Part shown: piece by piece, positions 15,110-23,967 of the stretch
Layout: each line of letters starts with the position of its first letter
How positions within the stretch are numbered: position 1 is the stretch's first letter
Source: Bacteroidota bacterium
GTDB taxonomy: Bacteria > Bacteroidota > Bacteroidia > B-17B0 > Aurantibacillaceae
Direction: 5' to 3'
DNA length: 64,000 nt
Assembly: GCA_021323535.1 (NCBI GenBank)
Contig: JAJONO010000028.1
Span: forward strand, 34,472-98,471
Program-made: the position numbers and the translations under genes
The notes under the pieces: model-generated
Told to the model about the DNA's origin: nothing
The model's database searches: none
Seen by the model: the letters and a program-made list of their open reading frames with translations, nothing else

Positions 15110-17344
15110 ATGACTACAACTTCATACAAAGACCAGCTTACCACTGTTGAAACGGCTAAAAAATTAGGATTACTTCCTGAAGAATTTGAGAAGATCAAAA
15201 CTACCCTCGGCAGGGTGCCAAACTTTACCGAATTATCTATTTACTCAGTGATGTGGAGCGAGCATTGCTCTTACAAAAATTCCATCATCTGGCTGAAAAC
15301 TTTACCGAAAGATGGTCCGCACATGCTCGCAAAAGCAGGTGAAGAAAATGCAGGGCTGGTTGATATTGGCGATGGATTAGCCTGCGCTTTTAAAATTGAA
15401 AGTCATAACCACCCAAGCGCGCTTGAGCCTTATCAGGGAGCTGCTACAGGTGTGGGTGGAATTAACCGCGATATTTTCACAATGGGCGCCCGTCCTATTG
15501 CACAAATGAATTCATTACGTTTTGGAGATATTAATTCTGATAAAACAAAGTGGCTCATCAAGGGTGTTGTAAAAGGAATTGGTGATTACGGAAACGCGTT
15601 CGGAATCCCTACTGTTGGCGGAGAAGTTTTCTTCGATGATTCATTCAACGTAAATCCGCTCGTGAATGCCATGAGCGTTGGTATTGTGAAAAAAGGAGAA
15701 ACCATCAGCGCTACTTCTTATGGCGAAGGAAATCCGGTTTTCATTGTAGGATCTTCTACCGGAAAAGACGGAATCGCAGGCGCGGCCTTTGCAAGTAAAG
15801 ATATAACAGAGGAATCGTCGAAAGATTTACCTGCCGTTCAGGTGGGCGATCCATTCCAGGAAAAATTATTGCTCGAAGCTACTCTCGAAATTATTCAAAC
15901 CGGCGCCGTAGTTGGTATGCAGGATATGGGCGCGGCCGGAATTACCTGCAGCACAAGCGAAATGAGCGCTAAAGGAGAACACGGTATGGAAGTGTGGCTC
16001 GACAAAGTGCCAACACGCCAGGCTGGAATGCATCCTTTCGAAATACTTCTCAGCGAATCGCAGGAACGCATGCTTGTTGTTGTAAAAAAAGGAAGAGAAG
16101 ACGAAGTGAAAAAGATCTTTGATAAGTGGGACCTTAACTGCGTTCAGATCGCTACAGTTACCAAAGGTGATCGTTTAAAATATTATTTCCACGGCGAACT
16201 TGTTGCCGATGTTCCTGCAGGATCATTGGTGCTTGGTGGTGATGCGCCGGTTTACAAAAGAGAATACAAGGAGCCTGCTTCTTTTGCAGAATCTAAAAAA
16301 TTCAACATTACTTCTATCCAGGAACCAAAAGATTTAAAAGCGGTAATGATACATCTTGCGTCACATCCAAATCTTGCAAGCAAACGTTGGGTATACAATC
16401 AATACGATAGCATGGTGGGAACTATAAACATGAGCACCAACAAGCCAAGCGATGCTGCGATCGTAAATATTAAGGGCAGTAAAAAAGCGTTAGCAATGAG
16501 CGTTGATTGCAATAGCCGTTACGTGAACGCTGATCCCGAAACAGGATGCGCCATTGCAGTTTGCGAAGCTGCAAGAAACATTGTGTGCAGCGGAGGTTTA
16601 CCAAGCGCGGTGACCAACTGCCTCAATTTCGGGAACCCATACAATCCTGAAGTATACTGGCAATTTGTTGGTTCCATTAAAGGAATGGGAGCAGCTTGTT
16701 TAAAATTACAAACTCCTGTTACCGGTGGAAATGTAAGTTTCTATAATCAATCAAGCTATGAAGGGCCTGTGTTCCCTACTCCAACAATTGGTATGATCGG
16801 AATTGTGGAAGATAAAAAACATCAAACCACTTTAGATTTCAAAAACGAAGGCGACCTGGTTTATTTACTCGGAAAATCTCAGAACGATATCAGTTCTTCA
16901 GAATATGTTTACTCATTTCACAAAGTAAAAAACACACCGGCTCCTTATTTTAATCTTGATGAAGAACATACTTTACAAAAAGGGATTACTTCAGCTATTC
17001 AAAAAGGATTAGTGAAAAGCGCGCATGATGTAAGCGACGGCGGTTTATTCCTCACTCTTTTCGAAAGCGCTTTACATGGCAATGCAGGATTTGAAATAAA
17101 AACAAATTCTTCATTCAGAAAAGATGCTTATTTATTCGGTGAAGCTCAGAGTCGCGCTGTGATCAGCGTTGCTTCTTCTAACAAAGATGCATTTGAAGCT
17201 GATCTGAAAAAATCAGGTGTTCATTTTGAATTGATTGGAACAGTAAAAGGAAAAAATGCGGTGATAGACGGAACAGATTTCGGAAGCGTAAACGATTTCG
17301 CTGTTTTATACAAACTCTCTGTGTTCTCTGTTTCTCTGCGGTAG
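15110..17344 (+). CDS. purL: Phosphoribosylformylglycinamidine synthase, small PurL type
   Basis: The 744-residue enzyme performs the ATP-dependent conversion of FGAR to FGAM in purine synthesis. Its length fits the small (Bacillus-type) PurL that works with PurQ and PurS. Hallmarks are SEHCSYKNSI near 47-56, IESHNHPSALEPYQGAATGVGG near 98-120, GMQDMGAAGI, and VSDGGLFLTLFESA in the second half. The body looks complete, but the last 12 or so residues (KLSVFSVSLR) are encoded by a CTCTGTGTTCTCTG-type repeat instead of the usual YxNAL-like helix, see findings. The gene has its own promoter box. Confidence 0.94.
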   Translation: MTTTSYKDQLTTVETAKKLGLLPEEFEKIKTTLGRVPNFTELSIYSVMWSEHCSYKNSIIWLKTLPKDGPHMLAKAGEENAGLVDIGDGLACAFKIESHNHPSALEPYQGAATGVGGINRDIFTMGARPIAQMNSLRFGDINSDKTKWLIKGVVKGIGDYGNAFGIPTVGGEVFFDDSFNVNPLVNAMSVGIVKKGETISATSYGEGNPVFIVGSSTGKDGIAGAAFASKDITEESSKDLPAVQVGDPFQEKLLLEATLEIIQTGAVVGMQDMGAAGITCSTSEMSAKGEHGMEVWLDKVPTRQAGMHPFEILLSESQERMLVVVKKGREDEVKKIFDKWDLNCVQIATVTKGDRLKYYFHGELVADVPAGSLVLGGDAPVYKREYKEPASFAESKKFNITSIQEPKDLKAVMIHLASHPNLASKRWVYNQYDSMVGTINMSTNKPSDAAIVNIKGSKKALAMSVDCNSRYVNADPETGCAIAVCEAARNIVCSGGLPSAVTNCLNFGNPYNPEVYWQFVGSIKGMGAACLKLQTPVTGGNVSFYNQSSYEGPVFPTPTIGMIGIVEDKKHQTTLDFKNEGDLVYLLGKSQNDISSSEYVYSFHKVKNTPAPYFNLDEEHTLQKGITSAIQKGLVKSAHDVSDGGLFLTLFESALHGNAGFEIKTNSSFRKDAYLFGEAQSRAVISVASSNKDAFEADLKKSGVHFELIGTVKGKNAVIDGTDFGSVNDFAVLYKLSVFSVSLR

Positions 17345-17345
17345 A
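17318..17345. repeat. CTCTGTGTTCTCTG-type low-complexity repeat at the purL 3' end
   Basis: A CT/TG-rich stretch built from CTCTGTGTT and CTCTGTTT units supplies the last codons and stop of purL. Similar stretches occur as short interspersed repeats in many Bacteroidota; I cannot see another copy in this window. Confidence 0.5.
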
Positions 17346-17375
17346 AAATTTTGTGGTGATAATTAAACACAGTGT

Positions 17376-18015
17376 ATGCCAAGTAAACTCGAAAAATTTG
17401 CCGAACTCGAAACTTTTGGAAATTGTTTCCCTCTGCATTTTGAGAACATTGTAGCCGGCCTTCCATTAAAAGGAAAATGGCGCAGTGATTTTTTCAAAAA
17501 TGAAAATCCTGTTGTTGTAGAATTAGGGTGTGGAAAATAACAAGGACAAAAATTACATTGGCGTTGATGTAAAAGGTAACCGTATCTGGACCGGCGCTAA
17601 ACATGCCGTTGATAATAAATTAAACAACGTTGCTTTCATAAGAACACGTATTGATTTTATTGAGCATTGTTTTGGTGAAAATGAAGTTGACGAGATCTGG
17701 ATCACGTTTCCTGATCCGCAACCACAAAAAACAAGAGCAAGAAAACGACTTACGCATCCTATGTTTCTTGAACGTTATAAAAAATTTCTGAAGAAGGATG
17801 GAATTGTTCATTTGAAGACAGACAATACGGGCCTTTACGAATACACGCTGGAAACCATAAAAGAAAATAAGCTTCCCCTGATCTGGCACACAAACGATCT
17901 GTATAAAAATTGTCCTGCCGACAGAAAAGAACTTACGTCAATAAAAACTTATTACGAAAAACTGTTTACTGGTAAGGGTGAGGATATTAAATATATTCTG
18001 TTTAAACTTACTTAG
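17376..18015 (+). pseudogene. trmB: tRNA (guanine-46-N7)-methyltransferase, disrupted by internal deletion and frameshift
   Basis: Two frames together encode TrmB, which puts m7G at position 46 of tRNAs. From ATG 17376 the first frame gives KLEKFAELETFGNCFPLHFE and then VVVELGCGK, where a TAA (17538-17540) stops it. The protein resumes in the +1 frame from about 17536 as NKDKNYIGVDVKGNRIW and continues normally through DEIWITFPDPQP to the C terminus. The residues expected in between (GEYTVGLA-like, the rest of SAM-binding motif I) are absent, so the lesion is a short deletion, not a single-base slip. A shorter ORF from GTG 17530 lacks the SAM site and should not be read as an intact gene. Confidence 0.85.
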
Positions 18016-18748
18016 CCTTATTGCTTAAACTGTACGACATTTTAATTCCAGGAGTAAACCAAACTGCTCTGCCTGCACCCATTCTGTCCTGCAATATATA
18101 ATCGGGTCTTTTATAAAACCTTGCATAGAAGAAATCACATTTGGGCCCTAAAGAAAATCTGCTATTTACAGAATACAAACTTTCAAAACCATAGCTGCAG
18201 GCAACATTCATGTTAATATCTTTGGCTGATGATTTAGTTCCGAATCCAAAATCCATACGCTCTTCGTGATAACGGCTTTGCGTTCTAAGATTCACAAACG
18301 TACTCAGCATAAAATTCCCGCCAATACTAAATCTTTTAACATCAAACTTTGGTTGAATTCCGAATGAAACGTCTGCTGATTTAACGTTTTGCCATGTTGT
18401 AACATTATAGAAAAAAGGTAGTGGAGATGGCGGCCCGTCACACCCCTGCATTCCCCCGCTCCAGGTTTTTGAATTCACACTTTTATATGAGATCCCAACA
18501 GGAAGTTCCAGGCTGAACGCTTTATATTTAAGCAATTTAAAATCCATTCCGGCTTTAAAATAATGGCCATAACATGTATTGGCAGCAAAGCCCCCATAAA
18601 TATTAATTGGCTGATTCATTTTATATTTTATCGGCTCCTGAATAGGCTTATTGATCACGACCCCGCCTTCAAAAAACACCTTATTGTTTTTTTGCGCTTT
18701 TAAAAAACAGGCACTTAAAACGAGAATTATTACCAGATAATTTTTCAT
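18008..18748 (-). CDS. Outer-membrane beta-barrel protein
   Basis: Starting at ATG 18748 the product is 246 residues with a signal peptide (MKNYLVIILVLSACFLKAQ). It then has alternating polar and hydrophobic strands with aromatic ends (for example AGMDFKLLKYKAFSLELPVG, NFMLSTFVNLRTQSRY and IKMSYSL at the C terminus), as in small Bacteroidota porin-like barrels. The open frame extends 52 codons further upstream, but that part lacks a signal and is unlikely to be translated. The 3' end overlaps trmB by eight bases in convergent orientation. The specific role is unknown. Confidence 0.72.
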   Translation of the reverse strand: MKNYLVIILVLSACFLKAQKNNKVFFEGGVVINKPIQEPIKYKMNQPINIYGGFAANTCYGHYFKAGMDFKLLKYKAFSLELPVGISYKSVNSKTWSGGMQGCDGPPSPLPFFYNVTTWQNVKSADVSFGIQPKFDVKRFSIGGNFMLSTFVNLRTQSRYHEERMDFGFGTKSSAKDINMNVACSYGFESLYSVNSRFSLGPKCDFFYARFYKRPDYILQDRMGAGRAVWFTPGIKMSYSLSNKAK

Positions 18749-18946
18749 GTTTCTTCTATTAAAATTACAAAATGGTTTCCATCCTGTCAACCATAACGTA
18801 TCAAACACCAAAAAGTTGGGGACATTTTCAAAAAACTGAGGATTTTGCCTTGATTTTGTCCGGTTTATGCTCATTTTCATCGAATTGTCCCTTTTAAAAT
18901 CCAAAAAAAATGCCGTATTTTATTGTCTTGCAAGTATTTCCCCGTT

Positions 18947-20779
18947 ATGGAAAAGCGTCCTTTATTAGAAGTTAAAAACCTGGTCACTCAGTTCAAAACC
19001 GAAGAAGAGTACATCAAGGCTGTTAACGACATTTCCTTTACTCTTCATAAAGGTGAAACCATTGGAATTGTTGGAGAAAGCGGTTCAGGTAAATCTGTTA
19101 CCTCACTTTCCATCATGCAACTGATCCCTAATCCTCCCGGAAAAATTACTCACGGAGAAATTATTTATCATACCAAAGACGGAAAAACAGTTGATCTTGT
19201 AAAAACAAAGAAAGACGAAATGCGTCATTACCGTGGTAATGAAATTGCCATGATCTTCCAGGAACCAATGACTTCGTTGAATCCGGTTATTAAATGCGGA
19301 CAACAGGTTATGGAAAGCATTTTACTTCACCGTAAAGTTTCTTACAAAGAGGCTCGTGAAAGAACCTTACAGTTATTCAGAGAAGTACAGCTTCCAACCC
19401 CTGAGCTTATGCTCGACCGTTATCCGCATCAGTTATCAGGCGGACAAAAGCAGCGCGTGATGATAGCCATGGCTATGAGTTGTGACCCTAATATTCTTAT
19501 TGCTGACGAACCAACAACCGCGCTTGACGTTACCGTTCAAAAAACCATTCTTGATCTCATGCAGAAACTGCAGCAGCAGCACAACATGGGAATTCTTTTT
19601 ATTACTCACGATTTAGGAGTAATTGCAGAACTCGCCGATAAGGTAGTAGTAATGTATAAAGGAAAAATTGTGGAGCAGGGACCGGTTCTCGAAATTTTCT
19701 CAAACCCACAACATCCTTATACACGTAGTCTTTTGGCCTGTCGCCCTCCTCTCGATAAACGTCTTGTACGTCTTCCTGTAGTAAGCGATTTTATGCGTCG
19801 TGGTGATGATGGTGAAATTGTTGAACTGAATAAAGATGTTTCCAGCGCTGTTAAAAGTCTGTCGATCACAATAGAAGAAAGAAAACAACAGCACGAAGAA
19901 TTATATAAACGCGATAAAATTCTTGAGATACAGAATTTAAAAACCTGGTTCCCTGCCGAGAAAAGTATTTTCGGAAAAGTATTGTCTTACACAAAAGCGG
20001 TTGACGACGTGAGCTTTGATGTTTACGAAGGCGAAACGCTCGGACTTGTAGGAGAAAGTGGTTGTGGAAAAACAACATTGGGACGTTCTATTCTGAAATT
20101 AAGCGAGGCGCACGAAGGCAAAATATTTTTCAAGCGACAGGAGCTTCTGCGAATGAAAGAAGGTGATTTCAGAGAGATCCGCAAAAACATGCAGATCATT
20201 TTCCAGGATCCGTATTCGTCATTAAACCCACGTCTTACTATTGGCAATGCTATTATAGAACCTATGAAGGTTCACAATATTCATAAGAATAATAAGGAAA
20301 GAATTGAGAAAGTGTACGACCTTCTCAAAAAAGTTGGTCTCGAAGAAAAACATTTTAACCGTTACCCTCACGAGTTCAGCGGCGGACAACGCCAGAGGAT
20401 CTGTATTGCGAGAGCGCTCGCTCTTAATCCCCAGTTTATTATCTGTGATGAAAGCGTAAGTGCGCTCGATGTGAGTGTTCAGGCGCAGGTTCTCAATTTA
20501 TTGAACGATCTTAAAAAAGAATTTAAATTCACGTATATTTTTATCAGCCACGACCTCAGCGTTGTAAAATTCATGAGCGATAGAATGGTGGTAATGCAAA
20601 GAGGAAAGATCGAAGAAATGGGAGATGCCGATGAAATATATAATCATCCCAAAACAGAATATACGAAGAAGCTCATTAACTCCATTCCTAAAGGAGGACT
20701 CGACGACATTAAAGCTTCTATCAGCAAAAAAGAATCACTCCTGTTACCGAACGACTCACTTCAGGATTTCAAAAGCTAA
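18947..20779 (+). CDS. Fused oligopeptide/dipeptide ABC transporter ATPase (DppD-DppF type)
   Basis: The protein of about 610 residues contains two complete ABC ATPase modules in one chain. The first has Walker A GESGSGKS (43-50), LSGGQKQR and the ILIADEPTTALD Walker B. After a linker it is followed by the second with GESGCGKT, FSGGQRQR and IICDESVSALD. Each module has the C-terminal extension used by oligopeptide importers (HPYTRSLLACRPP in the first). It should power a peptide or nickel-type importer whose permeases lie elsewhere. A TTG eight codons upstream is possible, but ATG 18947 is the natural start. Confidence 0.93.
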   Translation: MEKRPLLEVKNLVTQFKTEEEYIKAVNDISFTLHKGETIGIVGESGSGKSVTSLSIMQLIPNPPGKITHGEIIYHTKDGKTVDLVKTKKDEMRHYRGNEIAMIFQEPMTSLNPVIKCGQQVMESILLHRKVSYKEARERTLQLFREVQLPTPELMLDRYPHQLSGGQKQRVMIAMAMSCDPNILIADEPTTALDVTVQKTILDLMQKLQQQHNMGILFITHDLGVIAELADKVVVMYKGKIVEQGPVLEIFSNPQHPYTRSLLACRPPLDKRLVRLPVVSDFMRRGDDGEIVELNKDVSSAVKSLSITIEERKQQHEELYKRDKILEIQNLKTWFPAEKSIFGKVLSYTKAVDDVSFDVYEGETLGLVGESGCGKTTLGRSILKLSEAHEGKIFFKRQELLRMKEGDFREIRKNMQIIFQDPYSSLNPRLTIGNAIIEPMKVHNIHKNNKERIEKVYDLLKKVGLEEKHFNRYPHEFSGGQRQRICIARALALNPQFIICDESVSALDVSVQAQVLNLLNDLKKEFKFTYIFISHDLSVVKFMSDRMVVMQRGKIEEMGDADEIYNHPKTEYTKKLINSIPKGGLDDIKASISKKESLLLPNDSLQDFKS

Positions 20780-20805
20780 ATACATCATTTGACGTTGGCA
20801 GGACC

Positions 20806-20858
20806 ATGGAAAATGTAAACTTTCACTCCATTATCCATTTTACATTTTACATCTTCCA
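20806..20858. repeat. ATGTAAA/CATTTTAC inverted and tandem repeat
   Basis: Bases 20806-20819 (ATGGAAAATGTAAA) are inverted at 20838-20858, interrupted by a 7-base insertion, and the right side itself contains two tandem CATTTTAC units. It lies between the ABC ATPase gene and the PrsW-like gene. Confidence 0.6.
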
Positions 20859-20884
20859 TTCGTAGCATTAACTCAGGCATTCAT

Positions 20885-22204
20885 TTGGAATTATTTTTCA
20901 TCATACTCATCAGCTTTCTTATTTCCTTTACATGGATCTATTATTTCAAGATCATTGATCTCTTCGAGCAGGAAAAAACACTTCATATTGTTGTTACATT
21001 CATTCTTGGCACAATTATTCCGTTTATCATTTATCCTATTCACGATTATGTTTTCACTCCATTGGGGATTTCAGACAGCGAAAATCCGTTGTATAGTTTT
21101 TTATATTACACGTTGGGAGTAGGATTACTTGAAGAGGTCATCAAGTGTATTCCACTCATCATTATTCTTTTTATATTTCAAAAAGCCGTAAACGAACCGC
21201 TCGATTATGTGCGTTACATATGTATATCAGCCCTTGGTTTTGCCTTCGGAGAAAATATCGAATACGCGCTCGGGTACGGCGAATATGTTTTATTAGGAAG
21301 GTCGATCCTCTCAGTGCCAGGGCACATGTTCTTTTCGGCGCTTTTCATTTACGGATTAATAGAATACAAATACCATCGCCAGAATGTACTCCATGTTTTT
21401 AAATATGTTTTTCTCGCGGCTCTTGCTCATGGGATATATGACTTTCTTCTTGGTTTTGAATTGGCAATTCTTGGGGTGTTCCTTAATATTTTATTTTTCT
21501 TTCTTCTCATCAGCGCTTTCGTTACAATTCTTAACAACAACATCAATCACTCTCCGTTTTATTCGCCAAAAAAAATAATTGACCAGGAAAAAGTGCGTAA
21601 ACATCTTGTGTGGTTCTATATTCCCGTTCTTTTGCTCATACTCGTTGTTACAGCTTCGTTCAAAGGAACTGATACGGCCTTATCGGTTTACCTCACGCTC
21701 ATGTTCTGGAAATCTACCATCTTATACGTACTGATAGTAAGGTTGAGCAGGTTTAACATTATTCCTTTAGTGAAAAGAAAAGTGAAAATTGAATTTCCGT
21801 TTCATTACAAGAAGCAGCCCGACCGTGACGACTTTAATTTATTCTTTGGCATTTTAACTGTGAAGGGCGAATCACATAACGAGGCGCGATTGGCCCTTAT
21901 GTACCAGGAAGATATTAGAGTAGTTCCTCTCAATTCTAATAAAACACATTTAACAGGAAACTCCGATGGTATCATTGAGCAGAAAATATCTGTTAACGAA
22001 TCATCAATCTATATTTTAAAGTTGTATTTAGATAATTCGAAAGTTAACTTTAGACATTATTTGGTGCGGCCAAAAACAATAGGAATAAGCTATACCGAAC
22101 AGGGTGACCCCATCGTTTCCCTGAACAGCCTGGATGTTAAAAACAATAACAAACTGGTTTTTCATGAATGGGTCATTCTGAAACAATACAAGAGCAAAAG
22201 CTAA
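20885..22204 (+). CDS. PrsW-family intramembrane protease-like protein
   Basis: The 439-residue protein has an N-terminal membrane domain of about eight helices and a soluble beta-rich C-terminal part (about 300-439). The PrsW signature is clear: LLEEVIK (Glu83, Glu84, Lys87), FGENIEYALG (Glu123, Glu126), and HGIYDF near 178. PrsW enzymes are metal-type membrane proteases that cleave anti-sigma factors or other membrane proteins. The extra C-terminal domain is unusual and may be the sensor. The start is a TTG because no ATG occurs near the N terminus. It is followed after three bases by dedA. Confidence 0.8.
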   Translation: MELFFIILISFLISFTWIYYFKIIDLFEQEKTLHIVVTFILGTIIPFIIYPIHDYVFTPLGISDSENPLYSFLYYTLGVGLLEEVIKCIPLIIILFIFQKAVNEPLDYVRYICISALGFAFGENIEYALGYGEYVLLGRSILSVPGHMFFSALFIYGLIEYKYHRQNVLHVFKYVFLAALAHGIYDFLLGFELAILGVFLNILFFFLLISAFVTILNNNINHSPFYSPKKIIDQEKVRKHLVWFYIPVLLLILVVTASFKGTDTALSVYLTLMFWKSTILYVLIVRLSRFNIIPLVKRKVKIEFPFHYKKQPDRDDFNLFFGILTVKGESHNEARLALMYQEDIRVVPLNSNKTHLTGNSDGIIEQKISVNESSIYILKLYLDNSKVNFRHYLVRPKTIGISYTEQGDPIVSLNSLDVKNNNKLVFHEWVILKQYKSKS

Positions 22205-22207
22205 TAT

Positions 22208-22828
22208 ATGTGGGATTTTCTGAAACAGCTTATGAACCCCGAAAGTATCATCAACTATGGAGGTTTGTGGTTGCTGCTCTTTGTTATTTTTGCCGAAACC
22301 GGTTTACTCATAGGTTTTTTTCTCCCCGGCGACAATCTTATCCTTCTTGCAGGAATTCTCTGTAAAGCAAAACCGGAATTACTGAAGGTTGATTTTTACG
22401 TTCTTGTCCCTCTCATGATTATTGCCGCTGTTCTCGGAAACACGTTCGGATATTGGTTTGGAAAGTCGGCCGGAGAAAAATTATATAGTCGTAAGGACAG
22501 TTTTTTCTTCAAACAAAGACACCTTGAAGTAACCCGTAAATATTATAACAAATATGGCGGAAACCTCACGTTGATCATCGCCAGATTTCTGCCGGTAATA
22601 CGAACCTTCGCTCCCGTTCTTGCAGGAGCCATTAAAATTGATTTTGCCAGGTTCATGTTATTTAATCTGATTGGCGCCGTGGCATGGATCATAAGCTTAA
22701 CCAGTATCGGTTATTTCCTGGTTCAGGCTTTTCCTGGAATTACAGATCACATGGGATATATTTTTATCGCGTTGATTATTATTACCGCTGTTCCTATTCT
22801 CAGAATTGCGTTTCGTAAAGAGAAATAA
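22208..22828 (+). CDS. DedA-family (VTT domain) membrane protein
   Basis: The 206-residue polytopic protein has the DedA motifs: an ETGLLIGFFLPGDNLIL segment near 30-46, and IARFLPVIRTFAPVLAGA near 125-142, which includes the re-entrant loop and the conserved arginines. Some characterised members flip lipid carriers such as undecaprenyl phosphate; in E. coli they are linked to proton-dependent envelope functions. The gene is four bases after the PrsW-like gene and likely co-transcribed with it. It is convergent with vanZ, and repeat copy B lies in between. Confidence 0.92.
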   Translation: MWDFLKQLMNPESIINYGGLWLLLFVIFAETGLLIGFFLPGDNLILLAGILCKAKPELLKVDFYVLVPLMIIAAVLGNTFGYWFGKSAGEKLYSRKDSFFFKQRHLEVTRKYYNKYGGNLTLIIARFLPVIRTFAPVLAGAIKIDFARFMLFNLIGAVAWIISLTSIGYFLVQAFPGITDHMGYIFIALIIITAVPILRIAFRKEK

Positions 22829-22851
22829 AAACTTTCACTTTCAATATCACA

Positions 22852-22942
22852 CACGCAGATGACGCTGATTTCGCAGATCTGTTTTTAAGGTTTGGCTAGT
22901 AACGTATCCGATCAATCTGTGTAATTTGTGAAATCTGCGTGA
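22852..22942. repeat. Interspersed palindromic CAGATTT repeat, copy B
   Basis: Left part 22852-22882 (ACACGCAGATGACGCTGAT...) is imperfectly inverted at 22911-22942 (ATCTGTGTAATTTGTG...TGCGTG). It fills the gap between convergent dedA and vanZ and may mark transcript ends. Confidence 0.7.
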
Positions 22943-22944
22943 AA

Positions 22945-23337
22945 CTAAATATCAAGATTCTGAAATTTTCTCTTCAATTTTCCAAACAAGGCTAAAGCAA
23001 CAACGCAGCCAAATGAGTTGGCTATAAAATCCTGCCAGTCGGCGCTTCTGTTACTGAAAAAATAAGCCTGCATGATTTCAAGCGCGCCGCCATATACAAC
23101 ACTCAGGAAAAAACAAATTCCTACAACAAGATTGTTTAAGTTTTTCTTTATAGCAATTGAGAGAAGGAACATACTCAGAATAAAAAATATGGAGGCGTGA
23201 ACCCATTTATCAAAACTGAGTATCTCCAGCCATGAAATGGACGGTACATATTGTCCGGGCGTTGAACAAAGCCCAAGTATGATCATTGCCCATACGACAG
23301 AAAGCCATTCGCAGTTCTTATAAAGAAACTTCCACAT
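22945..23337 (-). CDS. VanZ-like membrane protein
   Basis: The 130-residue protein has four TM segments and VanZ features: a WAMIILGLCSTPGQ N-terminal helix, an FDKWVHASIFFILSMFLL segment, and the final SADWQDFIANSFGCVVALALF helix with the conserved DFIAN(S/T)xG. VanZ proteins are linked to glycopeptide tolerance in a few Gram-positive species, but in Bacteroidota the role is unknown. It lies downstream of gcvH on the same strand, but a terminator stands between them. Confidence 0.87.
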   Translation of the reverse strand: MWKFLYKNCEWLSVVWAMIILGLCSTPGQYVPSISWLEILSFDKWVHASIFFILSMFLLSIAIKKNLNNLVVGICFFLSVVYGGALEIMQAYFFSNRSADWQDFIANSFGCVVALALFGKLKRKFQNLDI

Positions 23338-23342
23338 ATAAA

Positions 23343-23373
23343 ATAAAAAACCCTTTCCTGTTCAGAAAGGGTT
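23343..23373 (-). terminator. Rho-independent terminator downstream of gcvH
   Basis: A perfect nine-base stem (23349-23357 pairing with 23365-23373, AACCCTTTC/GAAAGGGTT) with a seven-base loop is followed on the minus strand by a T-rich tract. It lies between gcvH and vanZ, so most gcvH transcripts should end here. Confidence 0.9.
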
Positions 23374-23393
23374 CAGTTAATATTCTGAAACTT

Positions 23394-23774
23394 TTAAGCT
23401 CCGATTAATTTTTTATAATCGTCGGCGTTTAATAATTCGCTTACTTCTGAAGGATTTGACAATTTGATTTTGATCAGCCAGCCTTTTCCATAAGGATCAG
23501 AGTTAACACTCTCAGGAGCCGAATCAATGTCTTTGTTTACTTCAAGAACCTCTCCGCTCAACGGCATAAAAAGATCGCTTACCGTTTTAACAGCTTCAAC
23601 AGTTCCGAATACAGCTTCTTTGTCAACCGTTTCTCCAATTGTATTTACATCAACGTAAACAATATCCCCTAATTCGTGTTGTGCAAAATCTGTAATTCCT
23701 ACCAAAGCTTCATCGCCGGTAATTTTTACCCATTCATGATCTTTCGTATATTTTAAGTCTGCAGGAAAATTCAT
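23394..23774 (-). CDS. gcvH: Glycine cleavage system H protein
   Basis: The 126-residue protein is the lipoyl-carrier of the glycine cleavage complex, moving the aminomethyl group between the P, T and L proteins. The lipoylated lysine is Lys63 in [14 protein letters not shown]. Other family features are [11 protein letters not shown] at the N terminus, [18 protein letters not shown] and the C-terminal [13 protein letters not shown]. It is transcribed from its own well-defined promoter and ends at a strong terminator. Confidence 0.96.
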   Translation of the reverse strand: MNFPADLKYTKDHEWVKITGDEALVGITDFAQHELGDIVYVDVNTIGETVDKEAVFGTVEAVKTVSDLFMPLSGEVLEVNKDIDSAPESVNSDPYGKGWLIKIKLSNPSEVSELLNADDYKKLIGA

Positions 23775-23794
23775 AGTATTATTTTTTTGTGCTA

Positions 23795-23824
23795 CAAATG
23801 TAGTTGTTTGTTTGAATTACCAAA
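23795..23824 (-). promoter_or_regulatory. gcvH promoter with both -33 and -7 elements
   Basis: On the minus strand TTTG (23821-23824) is followed 18 bases later by TACATTTG (23795-23802). This is the best match in the window to the Bacteroidota TTTG/TAnnTTTG promoter with normal spacing. It predicts a leader of about 15-20 bases. Confidence 0.8.
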
Positions 23825-23863
23825 CATTTTTTAATGAAAATATTTGGGAAATCCCCGACTTTT

Positions 23864-23952
23864 TAAGCCGCAGATTTCACAGATTCATGCAGATAAATGA
23901 ATGGATATCCTGCTTACAGCGATCCGCGAAAATCCATGAAATCTGTGGCTTA
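23864..23952. repeat. Interspersed palindromic CAGATTT repeat, copy C
   Basis: Arms 23864-23879 (TAAGCCGCAGATTTCA) and 23937-23952 (TGAAATCTGTGGCTTA) pair at 15 of 16 positions. The middle contains weaker matches. It lies between sprA's stop and the gcvH promoter. Confidence 0.8.
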
Positions 23953-23967
23953 TAAAAAGAGAGTTGT

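Noticed and set aside
17530..18015. Open frame from GTG 17530 as a separate 161-residue gene
   Set aside because: It is only the 3' part of TrmB; the SAM-binding N terminus is coded in the other frame from 17376, so it is one damaged gene.
18749..18904. A 52-codon N-terminal extension of the outer-membrane barrel protein
   Set aside because: It would place a signal peptide in the middle of the protein; ATG 18748 starts directly with the signal sequence.
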